Made by a program: the position numbers and the translations under genes
Notes under the pieces: model-generated
What the model saw: the letters and a program-made list of their open reading frames with translations, nothing else
Told to the model about the DNA's origin: nothing
Database searches by the model: none
In this document: piece after piece, positions 7,921 to 17,317 of the stretch
Layout: each line of letters begins with the position of its first letter
How positions within the stretch are numbered: the first letter of the stretch is position 1
Assembly (NCBI GenBank): GCA_014728215.1
Contig: WJLZ01000211.1
Coordinates: forward strand, 1 to 64,000
DNA from: Chitinivibrionales bacterium
GTDB lineage: Bacteria > Fibrobacterota > Chitinivibrionia > Chitinivibrionales > WJKA01
Length of the DNA: 64,000 nt
Direction: 5' to 3'

Positions 7921-9471
7921 ATGACGCAATTACCATCCCTCGCAGCGTTTCTTGAGTCCCATGCGGAATCGGAGGCACCCAATCCTGCGGTTGTTTTCAA
8001 TGGGCAACGGATCGGCTATGGAGACCTGAACCAAAAAGCGAATTTGGTTGCCCGTTTTCTTATGGGGAACCATATTGCCGTGGGTGACCGGGTAATTCTG
8101 CTCTCCGACAACAGCATCAATTTTATTATCGCCTACTATGGTATCATCAAATCGGGCGGGGTTGCCATACCGCTCAACACCGGGTTCGGTGCTCAGAAAA
8201 TTACAGGGATCATAAAAGAGACCGGGGCAAAGGCGCTCATTGTCTCATCCCGGTATGAACGGCTGATTCAGGAAACATATCTCCTTGGCACTCCGCTTCC
8301 CTGTACGGTAATCGAGCGCCCGGCGCTTTCATGGGGTACAAAAAAGGGAGCGGTATGGGAATGGGACGATATACTCGGGGAGAGTAATTCGTCAAATCCA
8401 TTGCTCGAACTCGACCGTAACGATCTGTGCAATATTATTTACACCTCCGGTTCCACCGGGATACCCAAGGGGGTGATGCTGACCCATCGGAATCTTACGG
8501 CCAACACCCATTCTATTTGTAAATACCTTCGACTCACCCCCCAGGACATTCAGATGGCCGTCCTTCCCTTTTACTATGTCATGGGCCTGTCGCTTCTCAA
8601 CACGCACATCGCCTGCGGCGGAACTGTCGTTATCAACAACCAGTTTGCGTTCCCCGCCGCGGTGCTCAACCAGATGATTGCCGAAAACGTTACCGGCTTT
8701 TCAGGTGTTCCGGCCACCTACGCCTATCTGCTCCACCGCTCGCCCCTGCTCAAGTACCGTGAGAAGCTGACATCGCTTCGCTACTGCTCCCAGGCCGGCG
8801 GCCACATGTCCTCCCAGATAAAAAAACAGCTCCGGGATACCCTTCCGACCCACACCGATATTGTTATCATGTACGGCGCGACCGAAGCCTCGGCCCGGCT
8901 CACCTACCTCGATCCGAAATATTATACCGAAAAGATTGATTCTATCGGCAAAGCGATCCCCGGGGTTACCCTGTGCGTTTTAGACAAAGAGGGCAAACAA
9001 CTTCCTCCCGGCGCCGAAGGCGAGCTGGTGGCTACCGGCCATAATATCATGAAAGGATATTTCAATGATGCCGATGGTACCCGGGAAGTTCTGGACCACA
9101 ACGGCTACCATACCGGCGATGTGGGGTATATGGACAAAGATGGATTTTTCTATATTACCGGACGAAAAGACAACCTTCTGAAAGTAGGCGGCCACCGGAT
9201 AAATCCTCAGGAGATCGAAGATGTTCTTATGTCCACCGGGCTTCTTGTTGAAGTTGCGGTGCTGGGTGTTCCCGACAAACTCATGGTCCATAAACTCCGG
9301 GCAATCGGAGTGGCTATCGATACAACCACCACCGAAAAGGATATCCTGGCCAAAGCATCACAAAGCCTCCCCCGGTATAAAATCCCCGAATCGGTCAAGC
9401 TTGTGCGAATGCTTCCCAAAAAAGGAAGCGGCAAGGTCGACCGGGAGGCGTGCTTGAGGATGGTGGGGTGA
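7921..9471 (+). CDS. AMP-forming acyl/aryl ligase (ANL superfamily)
   Basis: 516 residues from ATG 7921, which has a GAAGG Shine-Dalgarno and starts the normal fold; a longer frame from 7798 adds a hydrophobic stretch with no counterpart in the family. Motifs are complete: YTSGSTGIPKG (174-184, ATP phosphates), YGATE (318-322), TGD (398-400), the hinge GRKDNLLKVGGHRINPQEIE and the C-terminal catalytic lysine in GSGKVDR (Lys505). The enzyme should activate a carboxylic acid as an adenylate and pass it to CoA or a carrier thiol. No acyl-carrier protein is seen nearby. AMP ligases of this kind occur in exosortase-associated and polysaccharide clusters. The acid is unknown. Confidence 0.85.
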   Translation: MTQLPSLAAFLESHAESEAPNPAVVFNGQRIGYGDLNQKANLVARFLMGNHIAVGDRVILLSDNSINFIIAYYGIIKSGGVAIPLNTGFGAQKITGIIKETGAKALIVSSRYERLIQETYLLGTPLPCTVIERPALSWGTKKGAVWEWDDILGESNSSNPLLELDRNDLCNIIYTSGSTGIPKGVMLTHRNLTANTHSICKYLRLTPQDIQMAVLPFYYVMGLSLLNTHIACGGTVVINNQFAFPAAVLNQMIAENVTGFSGVPATYAYLLHRSPLLKYREKLTSLRYCSQAGGHMSSQIKKQLRDTLPTHTDIVIMYGATEASARLTYLDPKYYTEKIDSIGKAIPGVTLCVLDKEGKQLPPGAEGELVATGHNIMKGYFNDADGTREVLDHNGYHTGDVGYMDKDGFFYITGRKDNLLKVGGHRINPQEIEDVLMSTGLLVEVAVLGVPDKLMVHKLRAIGVAIDTTTTEKDILAKASQSLPRYKIPESVKLVRMLPKKGSGKVDREACLRMVG

Positions 9472-10140
9472 TTTGTGAAGGGACGACGCGACGACACGAC
9501 GACATGAAGACATAACGACATGAAGATATGAAGACACGACGATAGGATAACGATCCCGAGCTTCGTAAAGAACTTATCGGGGTGAGACATACCTTTTCGA
9601 CCACCTCTTAAACCGAAAGAGTCTTCTTACCTCCAGATGAAGCTTCCTTATTTTCGGCACTCCTTTTTTGTAATCATCACCCATTCTTTTTCTTTTTTGG
9701 GAATAACTGTTTGCATATTCTGGAAAGGGAAAAACAGAGTATTCCTCTTCTATCAAAAGAGCAAATACCGGGGGACCATCAGTTGGTAATTATGACAAAA
9801 GGATAAACGTCCCCCTCACCTGTTTTTGAAATCAAACGCCACAACCTTCGGATTTGCGCTCATTAATGGCCTTTTCCATTCTTTTATCACGCCCCGGGTT
9901 GGCACATTTATTGCAAACTATAATCGCAGGTAAACGACCGGAGTGGGCGAAGAGGGCCGGCCCAACGAACAGGCCGGTTAAACCATAAATGCACCCATTC
10001 TTCTTTAGGTGTAGCGCGAATTCCACGTTTTAGATAGTGCCATTTTCAAACACAACCGCATAAAGATTCAGAGCCGTGCCAAAGGCATGAAAAAGCATTG
10101 TGCGCCCTGTTTCCGTGCGACTTATCAAGGTGGTGTTACT
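9472..10140. other. Intergenic region: low-complexity tract plus long leader
   Basis: Bases 9478-9545 are degenerate GACGACACGACGACATGAAGA-type units. The stretch 9560-9890 shows no gene that I can support on either strand. A sigma54 promoter at 9900 leaves a leader of more than 200 bases before the ATP-grasp gene, with GGCCGG-rich inverted segments around 9950-9985. Confidence 0.5.
9900..9915 (+). promoter_or_regulatory. sigma54 promoter before ATP-grasp ligase 1
   Basis: TGGCACATTTATTGCA is an exact match to TGGCAC-N5-TTGCA. Predicted start of transcription is near 9927. It would drive the tightly spaced run 10141-13632 (ATP-grasp, methyltransferase, DUF218 protein, methyltransferase). Confidence 0.8.
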
Positions 10141-11334
10141 ATGACAACAATTTATCGTACCAACACACCAAAAACACCGGCAATTGTATGCGGCAATCAC
10201 ATAATGGGACTGGGCATAATCCGCTCCCTGGGACAGCATAAGGTGCCGGTTACGGCGGTGACCTATGAAACCAGTGATATGGCATATCTGTCAAAATATG
10301 TAAACAATTGCCTGATCGCCCCGAGCCCTTTACACAACGAACGAAAGTTTATAGCGTATCTTTCTACCCTTCCCGCTCGATACAAGGGGGGAGTACTTTT
10401 TGCTTCGGACGATGCAACGTTATCGGCGGTGGCGCGGAACAAACGCACCCTGAACAAACAATATCGACTAGCCTGCGCCGACTGGAACATTGCCCGGAAA
10501 TTTATTGACAAAAAATACACCTACGAGCTTGCGCATTCACTGGGCATCCCCGCGCCTAAAAGTAAGACCGCCCGGTCTATCGAGCATATCGAGTCTTTTA
10601 TCGATGATTTCACTTTCCCCTGTCTTGTCAAGCCCTGCCAGAGCCATCTTTTTGTCGACAAATTCAAGACAAAAATGAATCTGGTTCATGCAAGAGATGC
10701 TCTCTTTGCCGAATTCCGCAAGGCACAGGAATCTTCACTTGAAGTAATGATACAGGAATATATCCCGGGCACCGACACCGGCGGGGTCAATTACAACAGC
10801 TTTATCTGGCAGCAGAAATGTATCGCCGAATTTACCGCCGAAAAAGTCCGCCTGTCACCCCCGGGGTTCGGCGTGCCCTGCGTTGTCCGGCACAAGCCGA
10901 TCGATGAAATCAAGGGGCCGGGCCGGAAAATTCTCAAGGCACTCAGGTTCAACGGCTACTCATGCACCGAATTCAAGAAAGACCCCCGTGACGGCGTGTA
11001 CAAACTGATGGAAGTTAATGGGAGACATAACCGGTCGGGACTTTTAGCCCTGGCATGCGGAATAAATTTTCCCCTGATGGAATATGAATTCTACACACAA
11101 AACCGTTCTTCGGCCAATACCACGGTGTTGCATGATGGTCTCTACTGGGTTGATGAATTCAAGGATATGGCCACCTGGCTGAAAAGCGTGTGTTTAATGA
11201 AATACCCTCTGGGAGAATTTATCAGGCCCTATATAAACCGAAACGTTTTTGCCGTCTTTGACAGGCAGGACATTAAACCTTTCGTGAAACGGACAGGCGA
11301 TTGTTTTTCAATTTTAAAGAGCGGTAAGAATTAA
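10141..11334 (+). CDS. ATP-grasp carboxylate-amine ligase 1
   Basis: 397 residues from ATG 10141, preceded by AAGGTGG; an ATG at 10087 in the same frame is less likely. The N-terminus is a Rossmann-like pre-ATP-grasp domain (AIVCGNHIMGLGIIRSL, 14-30). The ATP-grasp core shows the lysine strand FPCLVKP (159-165), QEYIPGTD (205-212) and a Mg-binding LMEVNGR (289-295). Such proteins resemble the carbamoyl-phosphate-synthase-like and PylC-like ligases that join a carboxylate to an amine through an acyl phosphate. The substrates are unknown. It is the first gene of a probable four-gene operon, four bases before the methyltransferase. Confidence 0.8.
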   Translation: MTTIYRTNTPKTPAIVCGNHIMGLGIIRSLGQHKVPVTAVTYETSDMAYLSKYVNNCLIAPSPLHNERKFIAYLSTLPARYKGGVLFASDDATLSAVARNKRTLNKQYRLACADWNIARKFIDKKYTYELAHSLGIPAPKSKTARSIEHIESFIDDFTFPCLVKPCQSHLFVDKFKTKMNLVHARDALFAEFRKAQESSLEVMIQEYIPGTDTGGVNYNSFIWQQKCIAEFTAEKVRLSPPGFGVPCVVRHKPIDEIKGPGRKILKALRFNGYSCTEFKKDPRDGVYKLMEVNGRHNRSGLLALACGINFPLMEYEFYTQNRSSANTTVLHDGLYWVDEFKDMATWLKSVCLMKYPLGEFIRPYINRNVFAVFDRQDIKPFVKRTGDCFSILKSGKN

Positions 11335-11338
11335 GCCT

Positions 11339-12199
11339 ATGAAGAAGGGCAGCAAAAAAAAAGAGGTAGCCGATTTTTTCTCATCGGCAACAGCCTACTG
11401 GGATTCGATATACACCCAAAATTCGGGTGATGTCGACATATTCGATCATATAACGGTCACCGGAAGACAGCACTATCTGCTCCGGTTTCTTCTGGACCAT
11501 AAGGTAAAGGGGATCGCACTGGATATCGGCTGCGGTGCCGGTGTTCTGATGAAGCAGCTCGAGAAGCAGCAGGTGCAAACCGTGGGCCTGGATATTTCTC
11601 CTGCCATGGCGCGAAAAACAAAAGAGGTCATGAGCGATGTCCCGGGGTTCCTCGGTGTTGTGCAGGGTGATATCGAACATCTGCCATTCAAACCCCGGGC
11701 ATTCGCCGCGGTCACCAGTATCGGCGTATTGCAGTACCTCAAAGACGATAAGGAGGCTATTGCAGAGATGTGCCGGGTTACCGCCACCGAGGGCGTGGTT
11801 GTCTGCTCCACCCCGAACCTTCTGCGGCTGAACAACTTTTTCGATCCCTATTATTACACCCGACGGGGGATGGATTACTGCCGGTATGTCGTAAATAAAA
11901 AAATACTGAAAAAACAGGATCTTTTTTCGGCCTCCGAATATCACGACAACCGGAATTTCGGCAACAGAAGATACCTTCGGGGCCAGCTTGACAAACACTT
12001 TTTGGAGCATCGGTTCAAAAAGACCAACATGGCCGGTGTGGGTTACGGACCCTTTACGTTGTGGAAAAACAAGGTATTGCCCGACTCGATCAATGTCATG
12101 CTCAACGACCGTATGCACCGTTTTTCGCAGAAAGCCTTTGGGAAATGGATGGGGTTTCTTGCCACCCGATGGGTATCGTGTTACAAAAATGAAAATTAA
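11339..12199 (+). CDS. Class I SAM-dependent methyltransferase 1
   Basis: 286 residues. The SAM-binding motif ALDIGCGAGVL (about 60-70) is followed by the acidic VGLDIS strand and a methyltransferase-11-like motif IGVLQYLKDD. It starts four bases after the ATP-grasp stop, and its end overlaps the next start by 11 bases, so it is translationally coupled on both sides. The target may be the product of the ligases or a glycan. The C-terminal ~90 residues (YYYTRRGMDYCRYVV onward) are an extension beyond the core. Confidence 0.8.
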   Translation: MKKGSKKKEVADFFSSATAYWDSIYTQNSGDVDIFDHITVTGRQHYLLRFLLDHKVKGIALDIGCGAGVLMKQLEKQQVQTVGLDISPAMARKTKEVMSDVPGFLGVVQGDIEHLPFKPRAFAAVTSIGVLQYLKDDKEAIAEMCRVTATEGVVVCSTPNLLRLNNFFDPYYYTRRGMDYCRYVVNKKILKKQDLFSASEYHDNRNFGNRRYLRGQLDKHFLEHRFKKTNMAGVGYGPFTLWKNKVLPDSINVMLNDRMHRFSQKAFGKWMGFLATRWVSCYKNEN

Positions 12200-12809
12200 T
12201 ACAACCATACCAACACCGAAACCAAACAAGGTCGGCATCGGCATCATGCTCTGCCTGTTCCTGTTTTTCGTATTCTTTATTCATCCGTTCCTTGCTGCCG
12301 ATAACCCGGTCGATTCTTCGGTGCTGGGTATCGAAGGATGGATATCACTTTCAACCGCCGCCGAAGCCGCCACTATTGCCGAAAGGGATTCCTACCGGAC
12401 AATTATAATCACCGGGCCGGAATGTTCTGGCGTGGGCAGGAAAATCAGCTGCAATGCAACCATTGTGTCGATTCTGTACGATCACGATATGTCCGGTAAA
12501 TCGATTATCACCGGCGCAACCCGAGAGAGCCATTCCTCTCGGACCGCTTCCTATGCCTATGCGCTGAAAGATATCATGGCCAATCATACTCCCCCGCTTA
12601 ATTCGGTCAATATTTTTACCGAAGGGGTCCATGCTGAAAAGAGCTATGTTACCTATAAAAACATTCTGGGACCGAAAATTACCGTCGGAGTCATTTCCGG
12701 CACCCCCGGCGAATACAACCCCCAATTCTGGTGGGTGTCGGTGAAAGGTTGGAAATGGGTTCTCTTCGATCTTTTCAAATACATTCGAGCGTTGATAGTG
12801 GGATATTAA
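12189..12809 (+). CDS. DUF218 (ElyC/SanA/YdcF-like) membrane-anchored protein
   Basis: 206 residues. The start ATG 12189 lies inside the end of the preceding methyltransferase; a longer open frame from 11988 is only overlap. Residues 16-35 form one membrane segment, followed by an extracytoplasmic domain. It has the DUF218 hallmarks: an early VLGIEGW strand, an IIITG strand, a small-polar turn, and the late VNIFTEGVHAEKSYVTYK segment. That segment parallels the VnvvT-x-GaHArRs-x-x-f pattern of the YdcF-like protein in exosortase clusters. Family members are implicated in envelope or polyprenyl-linked metabolism. The exact function is unknown. Confidence 0.6.
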   Translation: MKINTTIPTPKPNKVGIGIMLCLFLFFVFFIHPFLAADNPVDSSVLGIEGWISLSTAAEAATIAERDSYRTIIITGPECSGVGRKISCNATIVSILYDHDMSGKSIITGATRESHSSRTASYAYALKDIMANHTPPLNSVNIFTEGVHAEKSYVTYKNILGPKITVGVISGTPGEYNPQFWWVSVKGWKWVLFDLFKYIRALIVGY

Positions 12810-12831
12810 CCCTTTTAAAAGGATAGTCGCT

Positions 12832-13632
12832 ATGAGAGACGATGCACAGGTTCTTGAAAACAGAAGGCTTGAAGGAGTTGAAGTCCAGGAGCAGTATCGG
12901 CAAATCCACGAACGTCACCGGATTTTCCCGGCTGTCTTTGAAAAACGGAACCATAAGCGGATACTCGATATCTCCTCGGGAGTGGGTATTGTCGGAAAAC
13001 GGATACAGGAGTTTTGCGATGATACGGAAGTTGTGTGTAACGACATAAGCGAAGCCGCGCTCGAGACCATGCGGCGCGCTGGTTTGAAAACGATCAGCTT
13101 TGACCTTGACACCGAAGAAACTCCCTTTCCGCCGGGGGATAATGAATTCGATGCGGTCATTTCGCTTGCCACGATCGAACACCTGATCCATTGCGATCAT
13201 TTCATGCAGGAATTATACCGGATCATTTCGCCGGGCGGACACCTCTATCTGTCTTCCCCCAACTACGCCGGGTTCCTTTACCTGATGCCGGTCCTTCTCA
13301 CCGGACATACCTTTCATAATCCTCTGGGCCCAAACACCAGATACGAATTTTATGCCCATGTGCGATATTTTACCTACAACAGTCTTCTCAGCTATGTATC
13401 ATCATTCGGTTTTGTTCCGGAAGCCGCCTATGTCGGGGTCCCGCGGGAAAGCACGAAATTCTTACAACTGAAAAAGAGTGCGCCGGCCAAAGCATTCATC
13501 TTTCAGAATGCAATGAAAGCCATGTGCACGACCCTTTCCCCCCGGTGGGCATCGGAGCCGGTTATCTGCTTTCAGAAAGTATCGCGCTCCGAACAGCAAA
13601 AAAAGCCTAAAGTAAAGAAAATCGTTTTATAG
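12832..13632 (+). CDS. Class I SAM-dependent methyltransferase 2
   Basis: 266 residues. The SAM motif is LDISSGVGIVG (about 44-54), where the usual GxGxG is partly replaced (SSGVG). The later motifs DAVISLATIEHL and SPGGHLYLSSPNYAG are typical of methyltransferase type 11. It starts 22 bases after the DUF218 gene and closes the operon. It shares no close similarity with the methyltransferase at 11339, so two different methylations may occur. The C-terminus is lysine-rich. Confidence 0.75.
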   Translation: MRDDAQVLENRRLEGVEVQEQYRQIHERHRIFPAVFEKRNHKRILDISSGVGIVGKRIQEFCDDTEVVCNDISEAALETMRRAGLKTISFDLDTEETPFPPGDNEFDAVISLATIEHLIHCDHFMQELYRIISPGGHLYLSSPNYAGFLYLMPVLLTGHTFHNPLGPNTRYEFYAHVRYFTYNSLLSYVSSFGFVPEAAYVGVPRESTKFLQLKKSAPAKAFIFQNAMKAMCTTLSPRWASEPVICFQKVSRSEQQKKPKVKKIVL

Positions 13633-13722
13633 ATAATTTCCGGACACGTGTATATCCGGATTAAGAGTGTGTTGCGACACCGCTGTTGCTGTCTTGAAAC
13701 TTTTACATAAGGAATACAGATT

Positions 13723-14919
13723 ATGAAAACAGGCATGGTTGCATATACGTTTTATGAAGACGACAACCGGGTTCGGCGGTATGCTGAGGCGCTTGCGAAA
13801 AGGGGTGATGAGGTTGAAGTAATCGCGGCGCGGCCCAGGGGCCAGGCAAAGGAAGGGGTCCTGAAAGGAGTACGGGTTTTCCGAATATACGAACGCCTGC
13901 TGAATGAAAAAGGGAAATCCGATTATTTTATAAGGACCACCCTGTTTCTTTTAGCCTCCTTTTTAAAAGTAACGCTCAGACACCTTCGCCGTCCCTACGA
14001 TGTTCTTCATATTCATTCCATACCCGACTATGAGGTTTTTGCCGCCCTTATTCCCCGGCTAACCGGCACAAAAATTATCCTCGATATCCATGACCTTGTT
14101 CCCGAACTATTTGCCGGCAAGTTTAAAAAGGAGCCAAACCACTGGATGACCAAAATCTTGCGGTCGGTCGAAAAAATGTGCTGCTCCTTTTCGCACCATG
14201 TAATCATTTCAAATGATCTCTGGCGGGATAGAATCGTCACGCGGTCGGTAAGGGAAGAAAAGTGTACCGCTCTTCTCAATTACCCCGATTCTTCCATATT
14301 CAATCCCGATCCACCATTAGAAAAAAATAATTCCGATGCATTCATCTGCCTCTATCCCGGATCGCTCAATTACCATCAGGGAGTCGACATTGCCGTGAAA
14401 GCCTGCTCACTGATACAGATTCCCAATCTCGAATTTCATATCTACGGCTATGGCCCGCTCTGGGAACTTCTGGAGAAGCAGATTCGTGAGTTCAACCTCC
14501 AACAAACCGTTTTCCTTCACGACATAGTTTCTCTGGAAGAAATTGCCGCGGTCATGGGATCGGCCGACCTGGGAATTGTCCCCAAACGGGCCGAGGATTT
14601 CGGCAACGAAGCGTTCTCCACCAAAACACTGGAATTCATGATGCTTGGTGTGCCTATCATCCTCTCCGAAACCCGTATCGACAAATTTTATTACAACCAT
14701 TCACTGGTCGAATTCTTTAAATCCGGCAATGAAATGGATCTGGCTAAAAAGATTACCTATCTCTATGGTAATCCCCACCGGCGAAACGAATTGATTGAAA
14801 ACGGCAAGGCCTATGCCGAACAAAATATTTGGGAACGAAAAAAACAGCTATACTTCGATATTGTCGATGCTATCCCGCAGAAAAACAAGGCCCGTATCCC
14901 GGCGAAGGTAAGGGGATGA
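13723..14919 (+). CDS. GT4-family glycosyltransferase
   Basis: 398 residues, GT-B fold. The N-terminal domain has LHIHSIPDYEVF and ILDIHDLVPELF. The C-terminal domain has the donor-binding entry YPGSLNYHQGVDIAV and the E-x7-E-like region in AEDFGNEAFSTKTLEFMMLGVPII. It should transfer a sugar from a nucleotide donor at the cytoplasmic face. A possible Shine-Dalgarno (aaggaa) precedes the ATG. The 90-base gap upstream contains TCCGGA inverted units and no clear sigma54 site, so it may be transcribed from its own promoter or by read-through. Confidence 0.85.
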   Translation: MKTGMVAYTFYEDDNRVRRYAEALAKRGDEVEVIAARPRGQAKEGVLKGVRVFRIYERLLNEKGKSDYFIRTTLFLLASFLKVTLRHLRRPYDVLHIHSIPDYEVFAALIPRLTGTKIILDIHDLVPELFAGKFKKEPNHWMTKILRSVEKMCCSFSHHVIISNDLWRDRIVTRSVREEKCTALLNYPDSSIFNPDPPLEKNNSDAFICLYPGSLNYHQGVDIAVKACSLIQIPNLEFHIYGYGPLWELLEKQIREFNLQQTVFLHDIVSLEEIAAVMGSADLGIVPKRAEDFGNEAFSTKTLEFMMLGVPIILSETRIDKFYYNHSLVEFFKSGNEMDLAKKITYLYGNPHRRNELIENGKAYAEQNIWERKKQLYFDIVDAIPQKNKARIPAKVRG

Positions 14920-14978
14920 AGAGGCGGATTACGAGGGGGAGAGGACGATAATGGATTTTAATGCTGACCCCGGGCCGC

Positions 14979-16154
14979 TCATATATACCTGAGTATAAAA
15001 AACGAACGTTGCCGCTTGACTCTTCTGAACAGAATGCAAAGGGGATACATGACAATCATGGTAATAACCGCTGCAAGTAAAGCCGGCCATATATTCAATT
15101 CTCCTTCGATGTGAAACAGTTTAGCCGGAAGCAACATCACATGTTTGTGAATAAGATAGAAAAAGAAGGCGGTTTGACCGAAGACGATCAATGGATTGAA
15201 AAGCGCAATCCTCTCCTTTTTAGCTTCGATTTTAAGGCACAGAAGCATGAGCGCCAGCATGATACCGGTTTGATACATAAAATAGGTCAGGCTTGGCGGA
15301 TACTTGCTTATATAGAGCCAGTTAACAAGTGATAATCCTTCACGATACACAAACATATTTCCGTATCGATTAATATACTTTAACATGAGCGCCAGGGTTA
15401 TCAAGATAAGGCTTCCAAAAGCCAGCAGACGGTGGAATTTTGGTGTATAAAGCAGGGCTTTTCCTTTGTTATTTATAAATTCGCCAAAAAGCCACCCGAA
15501 TATCATAAGGGGGAGCCAGGGAAGAAAAGGATACAGAACATTGATCTTTATTGAACCGACTTGAAATGGGATGCCCGGATGAACAAAGGGGAAGAGAAGT
15601 CTGATTGCCCCTATATCAATATACGCTCCCCGGGCCGATGACTTTATTACAAACAGATCAATATCGGCCAGGGAGAAAAATGAATGGACCGCCAGTTCAT
15701 TGAAGATAAGCAGAAACAATGCAATTATCAGATTCAGCCGCCATGCTAATCGTCGCAAAAATATCATGCAGAGGTAACACATGGCAATTGCAAATAATAC
15801 CTGAAGACAGAACTTATTCCAGTAAAAGAGTTCGATACCAATGAAAAAGAGGGCTCTGAAAAAAATGTGCCTGTCGATAGCGGGGGCCGCCGAAATGCTT
15901 TCGGATTTTTTTCGACCGATACTCAAAGCCAGGGAGGTCCCCGCCAGAAAGATAAAGGTAACGGCACAGGTATGGGTAATCCAGCGGACAATGAATTGCA
16001 AATGTGGTATTGTTGCGGATGAATAGTTGAACCAGGAGTCCCGGCTGAAATGAAACTTATCGAAGACAATGCCGGCATGATCGATTGTCATAAGTATCAT
16101 CACAATACCGCGAAGCATATCAAAGGCATATATTCTTTTACTGTATGTATTCAT
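14979..16154 (-). CDS. DUF1624/HGSNAT-type multi-pass membrane acyltransferase
   Basis: 391 residues with about ten hydrophobic segments. The start FDMLRGIVMILMTIDHAG (residues 10-27) is the signature of the DUF1624 and heparan-alpha-glucosaminide N-acetyltransferase group, which carries acyl groups across the membrane onto sugars. The second helix region ends in THTCAVTFIFLAGTSLAL, also conserved in this family. The start codon overlaps the stop of the ATP-grasp gene in an ATGA junction. This is the last gene of a three-gene minus-strand operon and the most likely step acting outside the membrane. Confidence 0.75.
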   Translation of the reverse strand: MNTYSKRIYAFDMLRGIVMILMTIDHAGIVFDKFHFSRDSWFNYSSATIPHLQFIVRWITHTCAVTFIFLAGTSLALSIGRKKSESISAAPAIDRHIFFRALFFIGIELFYWNKFCLQVLFAIAMCYLCMIFLRRLAWRLNLIIALFLLIFNELAVHSFFSLADIDLFVIKSSARGAYIDIGAIRLLFPFVHPGIPFQVGSIKINVLYPFLPWLPLMIFGWLFGEFINNKGKALLYTPKFHRLLAFGSLILITLALMLKYINRYGNMFVYREGLSLVNWLYISKYPPSLTYFMYQTGIMLALMLLCLKIEAKKERIALFNPLIVFGQTAFFFYLIHKHVMLLPAKLFHIEGELNIWPALLAAVITMIVMYPLCILFRRVKRQRSFFILRYI

Positions 16155-17317
16155 TTTTTTGCTAAAAGCATGGTTTTTGAAAGGTGATTGAACAGTTCAA
16201 TGATTTCGGGCATCGGGTCCATAAGGGTATACTGGAGACCACTCTCATGCCAGCCGATTTTTATTTTTTGAGTATGGGGTTTCAGTACTCCGGATAGTGC
16301 CCGCACAGAGGCGGCCGGATGGGCATATCTGCAGGGCTTATATTCGCATTTCGGCAAATCGATATTTAAAGCATCATGCAAAAGTATCCGGGGAAAATTT
16401 ATCCCTGCGCAGAGTGAACCTAAAACCGCCTGCCCCAGGCGGCAGTTTATTTCGAGAACAAAACATTTTCCACTTTTTTTGTCTATCCGGAAATCGATAC
16501 ACGCTATGCCGTTCCAGCCTAATTTCTTCAAAAGCATTCTGCTTATGCCGTAAATCTCATCATGATGAACAAAATCCATGATCCTCTGGGGGCCGTAATG
16601 AGTGTCATTGCCCAGAACCGATTCTTGTATGGAAGAGACAATAATTTCTCCTTTTTTACAAAAGACACTCATCGAGTAATCATTTCCCGGAACATATTCC
16701 TGTACGAAATAGCCGGTATGACGTATCAAACCCTTTTTACTTTCCCAGATCCGGATGACCTCGTCATAACCGCAAGCCTTAACAATGCCCCATCCCCCCT
16801 TACCGCTTACCGGTTTGATGAGCACGGGAAATCGCATTTTTTTTACCCGGTTTTTATTATGGATTTCATTTTTTGCAGAGTTTCCGATAAAAACCGACGG
16901 GATGAGGGGGGCATGCAACAGGTTACCGGAAAAGATAAAATCCCACTTGTTTTTTTCGAGCAGTATCTGTTGTGCAACAGGATTGGCCGGAACCTTTATT
17001 ATCTTTTCCAATTCCTTCTTATACCGGGCGATAAACTCGACACCGGATAATGTTGCGGGAAGAATGACATCAAAGGAATGCTGTGTATGCAGACCTTTGA
17101 TTCCATCCAACAGTTCGCTGTAACAGGTATAATTCAAATTCATATATTTAACTTTACAGTTGCTGTGCTGCGCGACAGAGTGCCGGTTACGGGAAAGGAA
17201 ATAGACTTTTATATCAGGATGGCGCAGGCACCGGGCAATTTTGACCGCGGTCCACTCCTCGGCATCGGGAATCAAAACCCCGACTTTCCGCTTTTTAATT
17301 GTCGGTTTTCCTTTCAT
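16151..17317 (-). CDS. ATP-grasp ligase 2
   Basis: 388 residues from ATG 17317; the longer frame to 17488 lies wholly inside the upstream gene. The core shows FPVLIKPVSGKGGWG (163-177, with the glycine-rich loop), QEYVPGND (206-213) and the metal-binding LEINCRLG (288-295). It is more CarB-like than the other ATP-grasp and only distantly related to it. It should make an amide or ester through an acyl phosphate; substrates are unknown. ATGA overlaps on both sides show coupling with the acyltransferase genes around it. Confidence 0.8.
   Translation of the reverse strand: MKGKPTIKKRKVGVLIPDAEEWTAVKIARCLRHPDIKVYFLSRNRHSVAQHSNCKVKYMNLNYTCYSELLDGIKGLHTQHSFDVILPATLSGVEFIARYKKELEKIIKVPANPVAQQILLEKNKWDFIFSGNLLHAPLIPSVFIGNSAKNEIHNKNRVKKMRFPVLIKPVSGKGGWGIVKACGYDEVIRIWESKKGLIRHTGYFVQEYVPGNDYSMSVFCKKGEIIVSSIQESVLGNDTHYGPQRIMDFVHHDEIYGISRMLLKKLGWNGIACIDFRIDKKSGKCFVLEINCRLGQAVLGSLCAGINFPRILLHDALNIDLPKCEYKPCRYAHPAASVRALSGVLKPHTQKIKIGWHESGLQYTLMDPMPEIIELFNHLSKTMLLAKK

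Noticed and set aside
9478-9545. Possible CRISPR-like repeat array
   Set aside because: Units are short, imperfect and directly abutting with no spacers, and no cas gene is present.
11381-12247. Long minus-strand open frame (288 codons) opposite the first methyltransferase
   Set aside because: It lies wholly antisense to a gene with clear SAM-binding motifs and shows no family resemblance; it is a reading-frame shadow.
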